In this document: in pieces, positions 29,254-36,471 of the stretch
How positions within the stretch are numbered: position 1 is the first letter of the stretch
How the letters are laid out: each line of letters begins with the position of its first letter
Origin: Streptomyces pluripotens
Lineage (GTDB): Bacteria > Actinomycetota > Actinomycetes > Streptomycetales > Streptomycetaceae
Direction: 5' to 3'
Assembly (NCBI RefSeq): GCF_000802245.2
Contig: NZ_CP021080.1
Span: forward strand, 4,092,001-4,156,000
Length of the DNA stretch: 64,000 nt
Notes under the pieces: generated by a model
The model's database searches: none
Seen by the model: the letters and a program-made list of their open reading frames with translations, nothing else
What the model was told of the DNA's origin: nothing
Position numbers and translations under genes: made by a program

Positions 29254-30333
29254 TCAATACGACCGGGGCCGGACTCCGGTCCTGGCCGCCCGGAGGGCGG
29301 GCGGGCGTTTTCCCGGGGCCCCCCGCTTGTCAGTGGGATCCGGCAGAATTGGTGTCAGGGCCAGAGCACGGTCGGGCCTGCCGGCAGAGGTAATCGAGGG
29401 GCACGTATGTCCGGACTGATCGACACCACGGAGATGTATCTCCGCACCATCCTCGAACTTGAAGAGGAAGGCGTCGTCCCCATGCGCGCCCGCATCGCGG
29501 AGCGACTCGATCAGAGCGGGCCGACGGTGAGCCAGACGGTGGCGCGGATGGAGCGCGACGGTCTGGTGTCCGTGGCGAGCGACCGGCATCTGGAGCTGAC
29601 CGACGAGGGCAGGAGACTGGCGACGCGCGTCATGCGCAAGCACCGGCTGGCCGAGTGCCTCCTCGTCGACGTGATCGGCCTGGAGTGGGAGCAGGTGCAC
29701 GCGGAGGCCTGCCGCTGGGAGCACGTGATGAGTGAGGCCGTGGAGCGCAGAGTCCTGCAACTGCTGCGCCACCCCACCGAGTCGCCCTACGGCAACCCGA
29801 TCCCGGGACTGGAGGAGCTGGGCGAGAAGGACGGGGCCGACCCGTTCCTGGACGAGAGCATGGTCTCCCTGGCCGACCTGGATGCGGGCACCGACGGCAA
29901 GACGGTCGTCGTGCGCCGCATCGGCGAGCCGATCCAGACGGACGCGCAGCTGATGTACACGCTGCGGCGGGCGGGTGTGCAGCCCGGTTCCGTGGTGAGC
30001 GTGACGGAGTCGGCCGGTGGGGTGCTGGTGGGCAGCGGTGGTGAGGCGGCCGAGCTGGAGGCGGACGTCGCCTCGCACGTGTTCGTCGCCAAGCGCTGAG
30101 CAGGAGGGGCTCCGGCGCCGTCGGCGCCGGAGCCCCTCCTCCCCCGTGCTGACCCGGAGCCCCGAGCTCTCAGGGTCAACCCCCTCGGACCGGTTCTCCC
30201 TGAGCGGTCCGCCTCCCGCCAGAAGAGTCCCCCCGGTGGCGGCGATCATTCGCTGAAGGGTGTCACTCGAATGAGGGGTGTTGCCCACAGGGACGGAATT
30301 TTCGAATGTGTATTCGATAGCCTGCAATGGCAA
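29254..30333 (-). CDS. adm: Long antisense frame over dmdR1 (adm-like)
   Basis: A 359-codon open frame runs antiparallel across all of dmdR1. In S. coelicolor an overlapping antiparallel gene, adm, was reported opposite dmdR1, with both protein and effects on antibiotic production. The frame here contains the composition expected of an antisense shadow in high-GC DNA (many Arg, His, Gln, Leu), so openness alone is weak evidence. The start codon at 30333 is unsure. I list it because of the precedent. Confidence 0.3.
   Translation of the reverse strand: MPLQAIEYTFENSVPVGNTPHSSDTLQRMIAATGGTLLAGGGPLRENRSEGVDPESSGLRVSTGEEGLRRRRRRSPSCSALGDEHVRGDVRLQLGRLTTAAHQHPTGRLRHAHHGTGLHTRPPQRVHQLRVRLDRLADAAHDDRLAVGARIQVGQGDHALVQERVGPVLLAQLLQSRDRVAVGRLGGVAQQLQDSALHGLTHHVLPAAGLRVHLLPLQADHVDEEALGQPVLAHDARRQSPALVGQLQMPVARHGHQTVALHPRHRLAHRRPALIESLRDAGAHGDDAFLFKFEDGAEIHLRGVDQSGHTCPSITSAGRPDRALALTPILPDPTDKRGAPGKRPPALRAARTGVRPRSY
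29407..30099 (+). CDS. dmdR1: DtxR-family iron-dependent repressor
   Basis: A 230-residue metalloregulator. The N-terminal winged helix (MYLRTILELEEEGVVPMRARIAERLDQSGPTVSQTVARMERDGL) is followed by the dimerisation/metal domain (RKHRLAECLLVDVIGLEWEQVHAEACRWEHVMSEAVERR) with the Cys/Glu/His ligands typical of DtxR and IdeR (core E..C..EH). A C-terminal SH3-like domain follows (about 150-230). With Fe2+ it binds iron boxes and represses siderophore and iron-uptake genes. S. coelicolor DmdR1/DesR is nearly identical by eye. ATG 29407; the sequence is split here only by domain. Confidence 0.93.
   Translation: MSGLIDTTEMYLRTILELEEEGVVPMRARIAERLDQSGPTVSQTVARMERDGLVSVASDRHLELTDEGRRLATRVMRKHRLAECLLVDVIGLEWEQVHAEACRWEHVMSEAVERRVLQLLRHPTESPYGNPIPGLEELGEKDGADPFLDESMVSLADLDAGTDGKTVVVRRIGEPIQTDAQLMYTLRRAGVQPGSVVSVTESAGGVLVGSGGEAAELEADVASHVFVAKR
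30102..30140 (+). terminator. Strong perfect hairpin after dmdR1
   Basis: An 18-bp perfect stem (30102-30119 with 30123-30140) with a 3-base loop begins two bases after the dmdR1 stop. It is the strongest hairpin in the window. Its arms start AGGAGGGGCTCC and end GGAGCCCCTCCT. Confidence 0.85.
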
Positions 30334-30481
30334 CGCGGCGGTAGTGCGGCAACGGCACGGCCGCAGTACGACAGCACCACGACACGAGTACGGCGGCAGA
30401 ACTCAGGTGCGAGACAGGGCTGCGGCGCAGCACCGCGACGCAGCACCGTACGAGACAGGCGGAGCTGGGGGTGCCAGTCCC
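30141..30481. other. Intergenic leader region of the hydrolase gene
   Basis: After the dmdR1 terminator this region holds TTGCCC and an AT-rich stretch with the CGAATGTGTATTCG palindrome, then a long probable 5' leader. No independent gene is supported. Confidence 0.4.
30302..30317. promoter_or_regulatory. TCGAAT-GTGT-ATTCGA palindrome before the hydrolase gene
   Basis: A perfect 6-bp inverted repeat with a 4-base centre in an AT-rich stretch about 165 bases before the hydrolase ATG. It is positioned like an operator overlapping a promoter; the binding protein is unknown. Confidence 0.45.
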
Positions 30482-31342
30482 ATGGCGCGGCGTATCGACG
30501 TGACGGGAGCGGGTGGCGTGCGGCTGGCCGCCTGGGAGTTCGCTGACCCTCCCAAGACCGAGCCGGAACCCGGCTCGCCGGGTGTGCTGTTACTCCACGG
30601 GCTGATGGGGCGCGCCTCCCACTGGGCCCCCACCGCCCGCTGGCTCTCCGAGCGCCACCGCGCCGTCGCGCTCGACCAGCGCGGCCACGGCCAGAGCGGT
30701 AAGCCCCCGCAGGCCGCCTACACCCGCGAGGCCTACGTCCAGGACGCCGAGGCCGCCGTCGAACAACTCGGCCTGGCCCCCGTCTTGCTCGTCGGTCATG
30801 CCATGGGTGCGCTGACCGCCTGGCAGCTCGCCGCCAAGCGCCCCGACCTGGTGCGCGGGCTGATCATCTGCGACATGCGGGCCTCCGCCCTCGGCACCGC
30901 CTCGCAGCAGGAGTGGGCCGACTGGTTCCGGTCCTGGCCCGTCCCCTTCGCCACCCTCGCCGACGTACGCAAGTGGTTCGGCGAGGACGACCCCCGGGCG
31001 GAGCGCCCCAACCCGGCCCGCGGGGCCTTCTACGCCGAGGTGATGCACGAGAGCGGCGACGGCTGGCGGCCCGTCTTCGAGTCGGAGCAGATGCTCAGGT
31101 CCCGTGAGACCTGGGTGTACGACGCGCACTGGGAGGAGTTGGCCCAGGTCGGCTGTCCCGCCCTGGTGGTGCGCGGAGTGGACGGCGAACTCGGCCGCGC
31201 CGAGGCCCAGGAGATGGTCCGGGTCCTGCCCCACGGCGCATACGCCGAGGTGCCGGACGCCGGCCATCTCGCCCACTACGACCATCCGGAGGCCTGGCGG
31301 GCGGCCGTCTCACCGTTTCTCGATGCGGTGCTCGGGAGCTGA
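30482..31342 (+). CDS. Alpha/beta hydrolase
   Basis: A 286-residue hydrolase of the alpha/beta fold. GVLLLHGLMGRASHW gives the oxyanion HG motif, and AVALDQRGHGQSG the usual strand-turn. The nucleophile elbow reads VGHAMGAL, so the expected serine (G-x-S-x-G) is replaced by Ala: G-H-A-M-G. The late Asp and His occur in RGVDGELG and DAGHLAHYDHP. The missing serine would abolish normal esterase chemistry; cofactor-free dioxygenases and C-C hydrolase relatives do carry non-serine elbows. ATG 30482 is chosen after a GGGGG stretch; an in-frame upstream start at 30278 would add 68 residues of low-quality sequence. Confidence 0.8.
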   Translation: MARRIDVTGAGGVRLAAWEFADPPKTEPEPGSPGVLLLHGLMGRASHWAPTARWLSERHRAVALDQRGHGQSGKPPQAAYTREAYVQDAEAAVEQLGLAPVLLVGHAMGALTAWQLAAKRPDLVRGLIICDMRASALGTASQQEWADWFRSWPVPFATLADVRKWFGEDDPRAERPNPARGAFYAEVMHESGDGWRPVFESEQMLRSRETWVYDAHWEELAQVGCPALVVRGVDGELGRAEAQEMVRVLPHGAYAEVPDAGHLAHYDHPEAWRAAVSPFLDAVLGS

Positions 31343-31484
31343 GCGCCGTGTCCGCTGCGTGATCGGCTTGCGCAGTCCACTGCGGCCCGTGCGCGGTGTC
31401 CTGCGCGGTCCCTGGGTGCCGCTGAAGGCGCGCTTCCCCGCGCTCCCCCCGGGCGGCCTGATGCCCCGGCGCTGCAAACGCGCC

Positions 31485-33074
31485 CTACCCCTTGCTCACC
31501 GCCGTCAGGATCTCCGGCAGGTGGGTCGCCGCGCGCGGTGCCGCCAGCCGCAGGCCCAGCAGGGTGAGGCCGGTGCCGTAACCCGCGCCCACCGGGAGCA
31601 GCAGCCAGGTCCAGGCGGCGCCGCCCGTGCTCGCGTTGAGCCAGACGATGAGAGCGATGACGGGGAGGCACAGCAGGGCCGCCGAGGCCATACCGCCGAA
31701 GATCGCGATCCAGGCGAGGCCCGCCTGCCCCGGCGTGACGTTCTTGTGGCCGTCCCGGGGAATGGAGTAGGGGAAGCGGGCCGAGGCCCACGCGCCGGTT
31801 GCCAGCAGCGCCCCGAGTACCGCGAAGGACAGCCCCAATGCCTCGGGCAACTGGTCCCAGCTGCCCAGCAGTCCGGCCGTCAACACCGTCACGAGCGTCG
31901 TGTAGGGGAGGGCGATCAGCAGCAGGGCCAGGGCCCGGCCACGCAACTCGGTGGAGGCATCCCGGGCGGAGGAGATGGTCATGGCCACCATCCAGAATGC
32001 GGAGGTGTCCTGACCGAACTGGTTGTACATCTGCATGCCGAGCATCCCGGTCGCGAAGCACGCCAAGTAGACCGATCCTGTGCCTCGCACCGCGTTGAAC
32101 ACCGGTACGAGCAGCCCGATTGCCAACGAGGACACCCACGCGGCCTTGGTCTTCGGGTCCCGCAGGATGTAGCGCAGGCTGCGTTCCATCACGGTACCCG
32201 TGCGCCCGTCCGGCAGCAGCCGCGCGAGCCCGGTCGAACTCCGCTTCGGAGCGCCCGCGCCGGTGGCCTGGAGCGTGGAACCGTCGGGGGCGGTCATCAG
32301 CCGGGTCAGGCTGCGGGCCCAGACCGCCACCAGCAGCCCCAGTCCGGCTGCGGAGACCGTGAGCTGGGCGAGCGCGATGCCGTAAGAGCCGTCGTTCGCC
32401 GACTGCACCGCGCCCATCGCCGACGCCGGCGGCACCCAGGACAGGACGTCCGCGACCGGCTGCAACTGCCCGAGCCCGCCCGCCGAACCCAGCTGCTGGG
32501 CGCCGAAGTTGATCAGCTGCGTCCCGATCGCGATCACCAGCCCGCTCAGTACGGCGAGATCGCGGCCCTTTCTGCTGGTCAGCAGCCGCACATTGGCGGC
32601 GGCGACGGCCCGCGCGAGCGCCACGCAGGTCAGCAGGGCGAGAGCGACGGCGACGACGGAAAAGACGTAGGTGGCCGTGCGGTGCGCCGGCGCCAGCGCG
32701 CAGCCCACGAGGATCAGCAGCGTGCACACGGGGCCGATGCCCACCAGGGAGGCCACGAGCAGGGCCCGTACCAGCGGCCGTGGGCGTAGTGGCAGCAGGA
32801 CCAGCCGGGTCGGGTCCAGCGTCTCGTCGCCGGTTGGGAAGAACAACGGCAGTACGGCCCAGCCCAGCGCCAGCACGGCGGTGACGACCACGGCCACCAC
32901 ACCGGCGTGCGCGTGTCCACGCAGCAGGAGCAGCCCCAGCAGCTGTGCCAGCGCGAACAGGACCGCGATGACCGCCGAGACGGCGAACGCGGCCCGCCTT
33001 CCGGCGGATTGCCGCAATCCGTTCCTGATCAGCGACACTTTCAGCCGCACGACGGTGGAGGTCACGCTCGTCAT
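31485..33074 (-). CDS. ABC-2-type transporter permease
   Basis: A 529-residue integral membrane protein with about 12 helices, for example AAFAVSAVIAVLFALAQLL, VVAVVVTAVLALGWAVLPLF and VFSVVAVALALLTCVALA. A large soluble loop (about 260-300) contains GSTLQATGAGAPKRSSTG. It shows FPTGDETLDPTRLVLLPLRPR, typical of actinobacterial ABC-2 permeases of unknown cargo. Its start overlaps the ATPase stop by four bases, so the two form one exporter. Confidence 0.87.
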   Translation of the reverse strand: MTSVTSTVVRLKVSLIRNGLRQSAGRRAAFAVSAVIAVLFALAQLLGLLLLRGHAHAGVVAVVVTAVLALGWAVLPLFFPTGDETLDPTRLVLLPLRPRPLVRALLVASLVGIGPVCTLLILVGCALAPAHRTATYVFSVVAVALALLTCVALARAVAAANVRLLTSRKGRDLAVLSGLVIAIGTQLINFGAQQLGSAGGLGQLQPVADVLSWVPPASAMGAVQSANDGSYGIALAQLTVSAAGLGLLVAVWARSLTRLMTAPDGSTLQATGAGAPKRSSTGLARLLPDGRTGTVMERSLRYILRDPKTKAAWVSSLAIGLLVPVFNAVRGTGSVYLACFATGMLGMQMYNQFGQDTSAFWMVAMTISSARDASTELRGRALALLLIALPYTTLVTVLTAGLLGSWDQLPEALGLSFAVLGALLATGAWASARFPYSIPRDGHKNVTPGQAGLAWIAIFGGMASAALLCLPVIALIVWLNASTGGAAWTWLLLPVGAGYGTGLTLLGLRLAAPRAATHLPEILTAVSKG

Positions 33075-33847
33075 CGGGCCGCCCCGCCGCCCAGCCAGTC
33101 CAGATGGGAGCCGGTGTCCCGGCCGTTGGCCCCCACCAGTTCCAGAAACGCCCCCTGCAGGGTGGGATGCACTCCGCGGACCTCGTCCAGTGTCCCGGCG
33201 GCGCGGATGCGGCCGGCCGCCATGACCGCGATCCAGTCACACAGGGATTCGACCAGTTCCATGACGTGGGAGGAGAAGACCACGGTGGCGCCGGAGGCGG
33301 TGTACCGCTCCAGCACGCCCCGGATCGTCTGTGCGGACACCGGATCCACGCCTTCGAACGGCTCGTCGAGGAAGAGCACTTCAGGGTTGTGTAGGAGGGC
33401 GGCGGCGAGCCCGATCTTCTTGCGCATGCCGGTTGAGTAGTCGACCACGAGCTTGTGCTGGGCCCCCGCTAGGTCGAGCACGTCCAGCAACTGGGTTGCC
33501 CGCTTGTCGACCTCGTCCCCCGGCAGCCCGCGCAGCCGGCCGGAGTACCCGAGCAGTTCCCGTCCGGAAAGCCGCTCGAACAGCCGAAGCCCCTCGGGCA
33601 GCACTCCGATGCGTGCCTTGATGGACACCGGATCCCGCCACACGTCGTGCCCGGCGATCTCCACGGTCCCCTCGTCGGGTCGCAGCAGCCCCGTCACCAT
33701 GGACAGCGTCGTGGTCTTCCCGGCCCCGTTGGGCCCGACCAGCCCGATGAACTTTCCAGCAGGCAACTCCAGATCGATCCCCCCGACAGCGACTTGCTGC
33801 CCGAACCGCTTCCAGAGCCCCCGTATGCGTACCGCTGCTTCGGTCAT
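33071..33847 (-). CDS. ABC transporter ATP-binding protein
   Basis: A 258-residue ATPase: Walker A VGPNGAGKTTTLSMV (about 37), the signature STGMRKKIGLAAALLHNP (a T-G-M-R-K variant of LSGGQ, common in ABC-2 systems), Walker B EVLFLDEPFEGVDP and the switch SSHVMELVES. It pairs with the permease downstream (ATGA overlap). The cargo could be a lipid, antibiotic or polymer; the locus gives no hint. Confidence 0.9.
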   Translation of the reverse strand: MTEAAVRIRGLWKRFGQQVAVGGIDLELPAGKFIGLVGPNGAGKTTTLSMVTGLLRPDEGTVEIAGHDVWRDPVSIKARIGVLPEGLRLFERLSGRELLGYSGRLRGLPGDEVDKRATQLLDVLDLAGAQHKLVVDYSTGMRKKIGLAAALLHNPEVLFLDEPFEGVDPVSAQTIRGVLERYTASGATVVFSSHVMELVESLCDWIAVMAAGRIRAAGTLDEVRGVHPTLQGAFLELVGANGRDTGSHLDWLGGGAAR

Positions 33848-33925
33848 GCTGAAACAGTACGGCGGGGATGGTTCCGTCCAGGGTGGGGAGCGCGCCCGGC
33901 GTGCGGCTGGGGCGTGGGGGCTCGG

Positions 33926-34615
33926 TCAGCGATCCCGGCCGCAGGCGTAGGAGAGCGGTGAGATCAACTCCTCGGCATCCGGTAGCCACCGGTTCGCGGG
34001 CGTGGGCCGGCACGCCCACTGCACGGCGCCGCGAGAGCCGAACCGGGTCGGGGGAGCAGCCACGTAGCTTCCTTCCCCCAGCGTGACCAGGTCCAGCGAG
34101 GCCAGGGACCATCCGAGTTTCCGCACCAGGTCCGGTACTTTCGCGGAAGCCCCCGGCAGCACGAAGAACTGCATCCGACGATCGGGAGTCAGGGTGACCG
34201 GCCCGAGCGTCGACTCCATCCGCTCCATCCGGGCGAGAGCCAGGAATCCGGCGCTCTCCGGGACGGACAGCGCGTCGAAGGTCCGCCCCGTCGGCAGCAG
34301 GATCGACGCCGTCGGCTGCTTCTGCCACATCCGGCGCGCGACGGTCGCACTGCCGGTGGCCTGGGCCGCCCAATCGGGGCGCGCGGGGTGTGCACCCGGC
34401 GCAGGGCAAGAGGCGTCGCCGCACGAGCAGTACGGCACTCCTTCGGCGGCTTCCAGCCAGGTGCCCGGGCACACGTCCCAGTGCCGCTCCTCGGCGTAGC
34501 GTACGGCGGTCTCCAGCAGCGATTCCCCGCGCTGCTGCGGAATGTGACCGGCAATCTGAGTGTCTTCGGCGCCCGCGATCGTCTCTTCCACGCTGAACTC
34601 AACTCCCGCACTCAC
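33926..34615 (-). CDS. Bifunctional primase/polymerase (Prim-Pol)-domain protein
   Basis: A 229-residue protein with the N-terminal half of a Prim-Pol domain: SLLETAVRYAEERHWDVCPGTWLE, then YCSCGDASCPAPGAHPARPDWAAQATGSA with the cysteine cluster, and SILLPTGRTFDALSVPE. The family core includes metal-binding acidic residues; here only the D of TFDAL is clear, so polymerase activity is doubtful. Such short single-domain proteins are common and chromosomal in Streptomyces, and their role is unknown. The GTG at 34615 is divergent from the HTH-TPR regulator. No helicase or plasmid gene is nearby. Confidence 0.75.
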   Translation of the reverse strand: MSAGVEFSVEETIAGAEDTQIAGHIPQQRGESLLETAVRYAEERHWDVCPGTWLEAAEGVPYCSCGDASCPAPGAHPARPDWAAQATGSATVARRMWQKQPTASILLPTGRTFDALSVPESAGFLALARMERMESTLGPVTLTPDRRMQFFVLPGASAKVPDLVRKLGWSLASLDLVTLGEGSYVAAPPTRFGSRGAVQWACRPTPANRWLPDAEELISPLSYACGRDR

Positions 34616-34779
34616 CTGGAGTTACGGCCGTAGCGTGCGCGGGGGAGGAGCATCGCTTCCGTAGCCGGGGCGCATGGGTGCACGCGTGGGGGCGCGTAGG
34701 AGGAAGCGGGGCGTGGACTGGGTAGCCAGGAGTGGGGTTGGCATCAGCCTTTACCCCGGCAAACCGCACATGTCACGCA

Positions 34780-34794
34780 TTGACGGTATGTCAG
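34780..34794. promoter_or_regulatory. Weak match to the CTGACG-N3-YGTCAG palindrome
   Basis: TTGACGGTATGTCAG differs from the shared palindrome of the 44-63 kb region at one arm position. It can also be read as a -35 (TTGACG) with TGATCG 17 bases on, so the match may be chance. Confidence 0.3.
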
Positions 34795-34811
34795 CTGGGC
34801 AGTGATCGTCC

Positions 34812-34853
34812 GACCGGAACATCCCGACCGGATCTTCCCGGCCGGATCTTTAC
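34812..34853. repeat. Three tandem 14-base repeats in the regulator's leader
   Basis: Units GACCGGAACATCCC, GACCGGATCTTCCC and GGCCGGATCTTTAC lie head to tail between the promoter and the ATG at 34881. They may be binding sites or leader RNA structure. Confidence 0.55.
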
Positions 34854-34880
34854 GCTCCAGGGGTTCGCAGGGGGTAATGC

Positions 34881-36266
34881 ATGGCCGCAAGGCCTCTCGT
34901 GGCGAGGCAGCCGAACGAACGGCTGCAGACACTCATCCAGGAAGCGGGGTGCTCGAACGCCGGGCTGGCCCGGCGGGTCAACATGTGCGGCGCGGAGCAC
35001 GGGCTCGACCTGCGCTACGACAAGACGTCCGTGGCCCGCTGGCTGCGCGGCCAGCAGCCGCGGGGCCGGGCCCCGGCGATCATCGCCGAGGCGCTCGGGC
35101 GCAAGCTGGGCCGTACGGTCACGATCGACGAGATCGGCATGGCCAACGGCAAGAACCTCGCCTCGGGGGTCGGTCTCCAGTTCTCGCCGACGGTGCTGGG
35201 GGCCATCGAACAGGTCTGCGAACTGTGGCGCAGCGACGTGGGGCGGCGGGACTTCCTGTCCGGTTCCGCCGTCGCCGCCTCCGCGCTGGTCGAGCCCAGC
35301 CGCGACTGGCTGATCTCGGCGCCGGACACCCAGGTGGCCCGGCAGGCGGGCCCGCGTGTGGGCCGGGCCGACGTGGCAGCCGTGCGGTCCATGACCCAGG
35401 CGCTGGTGGACCTCGATCACCAGTTCGGCAGTGGGCATGTGCGCCCGGTCGTCGTGCACTACCTCAACAGTGTCGTCTCCGGGCTGCTCGCCGGGTCGTA
35501 CCGGGAGGCGATCGGTCGTGACCTGTTCGCCGCCGTGGCCCGACTGACCGAGCTGGCCGGGTACATGGCCGTCGACACCGGGCAACCGGGCCTGGCCCAG
35601 CGGTACTACATCCAGTCGCTAAGGCTGGCGCAGGCCGCCGGGGACCGCGGTTACGGCGGCTACGTCCTCGCCGCGTCCATGAGCCACCTCGCCGCGCAGC
35701 TCGGCAACCCGCGTGAGATCGCCCAGTTGGCGCGGGCGGCGCAGGAGGGGGCGCGCGGCCATGTGCCCCCGCGCGCCGAGGCGATGTTCCATGCGGCCGA
35801 GGCGCGCGGCCACGCCCTGCTCGGCGCTGTGCGCGCGGCACAGGCGGCGACCGGGCGGGCGGTCACGGCGATGGAGCGCGTGGACGCCTCATCCGGCGAT
35901 GACCCGGTGTGGATCGCGCACTTCGACACGGCCTATCTGGCCGACGAGTTGGCCCACTGCCACCGTGACCTGGGCCAGCCCGAGCCGGCGGCCCGGTACG
36001 CCGAGCAGTCACTGGCCGGGCACCCGGAGTCCCGGGCCCGCCGCCGAGCCATCGGCTATGTGTTGCTCGCCACGGCCCAGGTGCAGCAGCGCGAGATCGA
36101 ACAGGCCTGCAGCACCGGTCTGAAGGCGGTGGAACTGCTTCAGACACTGCGCTCCAGCCGGGGCACGGAGTACCTGGACGATCTCCAGCAGCGGCTGGCG
36201 CCCTTCCGGGACGAGGCGGTGGTACGGGAGTTCGGGGCGCGACTCGAACTTCAGCAGGCTGCCTGA
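34881..36266 (+). CDS. NsdA/NsdB-type HTH-TPR regulatory protein
   Basis: A 461-residue protein. The N-terminal 70 residues form an XRE-like helix-turn-helix (ERLQTLIQEAGCSNAGLARRVN, YDKTSVARWLRGQQPRGRAPAIIAEALGRKLGR). A SAVAASALVEPSRDWL segment follows, then a long alpha-helical TPR region (about 150-450), for example YYIQSLRLAQAAGDRGYGGYVLAASMSHLAAQLGNP. Streptomyces NsdA and NsdB have this layout and act negatively on sporulation and antibiotic production. It is related by architecture, but I do not assign a named orthologue. Three tandem repeats precede it. Confidence 0.82.
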   Translation: MAARPLVARQPNERLQTLIQEAGCSNAGLARRVNMCGAEHGLDLRYDKTSVARWLRGQQPRGRAPAIIAEALGRKLGRTVTIDEIGMANGKNLASGVGLQFSPTVLGAIEQVCELWRSDVGRRDFLSGSAVAASALVEPSRDWLISAPDTQVARQAGPRVGRADVAAVRSMTQALVDLDHQFGSGHVRPVVVHYLNSVVSGLLAGSYREAIGRDLFAAVARLTELAGYMAVDTGQPGLAQRYYIQSLRLAQAAGDRGYGGYVLAASMSHLAAQLGNPREIAQLARAAQEGARGHVPPRAEAMFHAAEARGHALLGAVRAAQAATGRAVTAMERVDASSGDDPVWIAHFDTAYLADELAHCHRDLGQPEPAARYAEQSLAGHPESRARRRAIGYVLLATAQVQQREIEQACSTGLKAVELLQTLRSSRGTEYLDDLQQRLAPFRDEAVVREFGARLELQQAA

Positions 36267-36471
36267 ACACCGTCCCCGCGATCGCGTGAACACCAGGCGA
36301 ACGACACCCGGGCACGCGGTGGATGCCACGAAACAGCGCATCGCGGGACGGTTTTGTTACTGCTGTCACAGGGATGAAGATCGCGCCCTGAGCTGCATGG
36401 CACCCGGCTTGGGGGACCCGGTAGCGTGAACCGACGATCGAGCACAAGGTCCCCCATGGGTAGGAGTCCCG

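Noticed and set aside
33926..34615. Prim-Pol domain protein as evidence of a plasmid or integrated element
   Set aside because: No replication, transfer or integrase genes are nearby, and this protein type is common at fixed chromosomal places in Streptomyces.
34780..34794. A seventh copy of the CTGACG-N3-YGTCAG operator before the HTH-TPR regulator
   Set aside because: One arm position differs and the sequence doubles as a -35 box (TTGACG, 17 bases, TGATCG). The gene has no link to the catabolic region, so I do not count it as a member.
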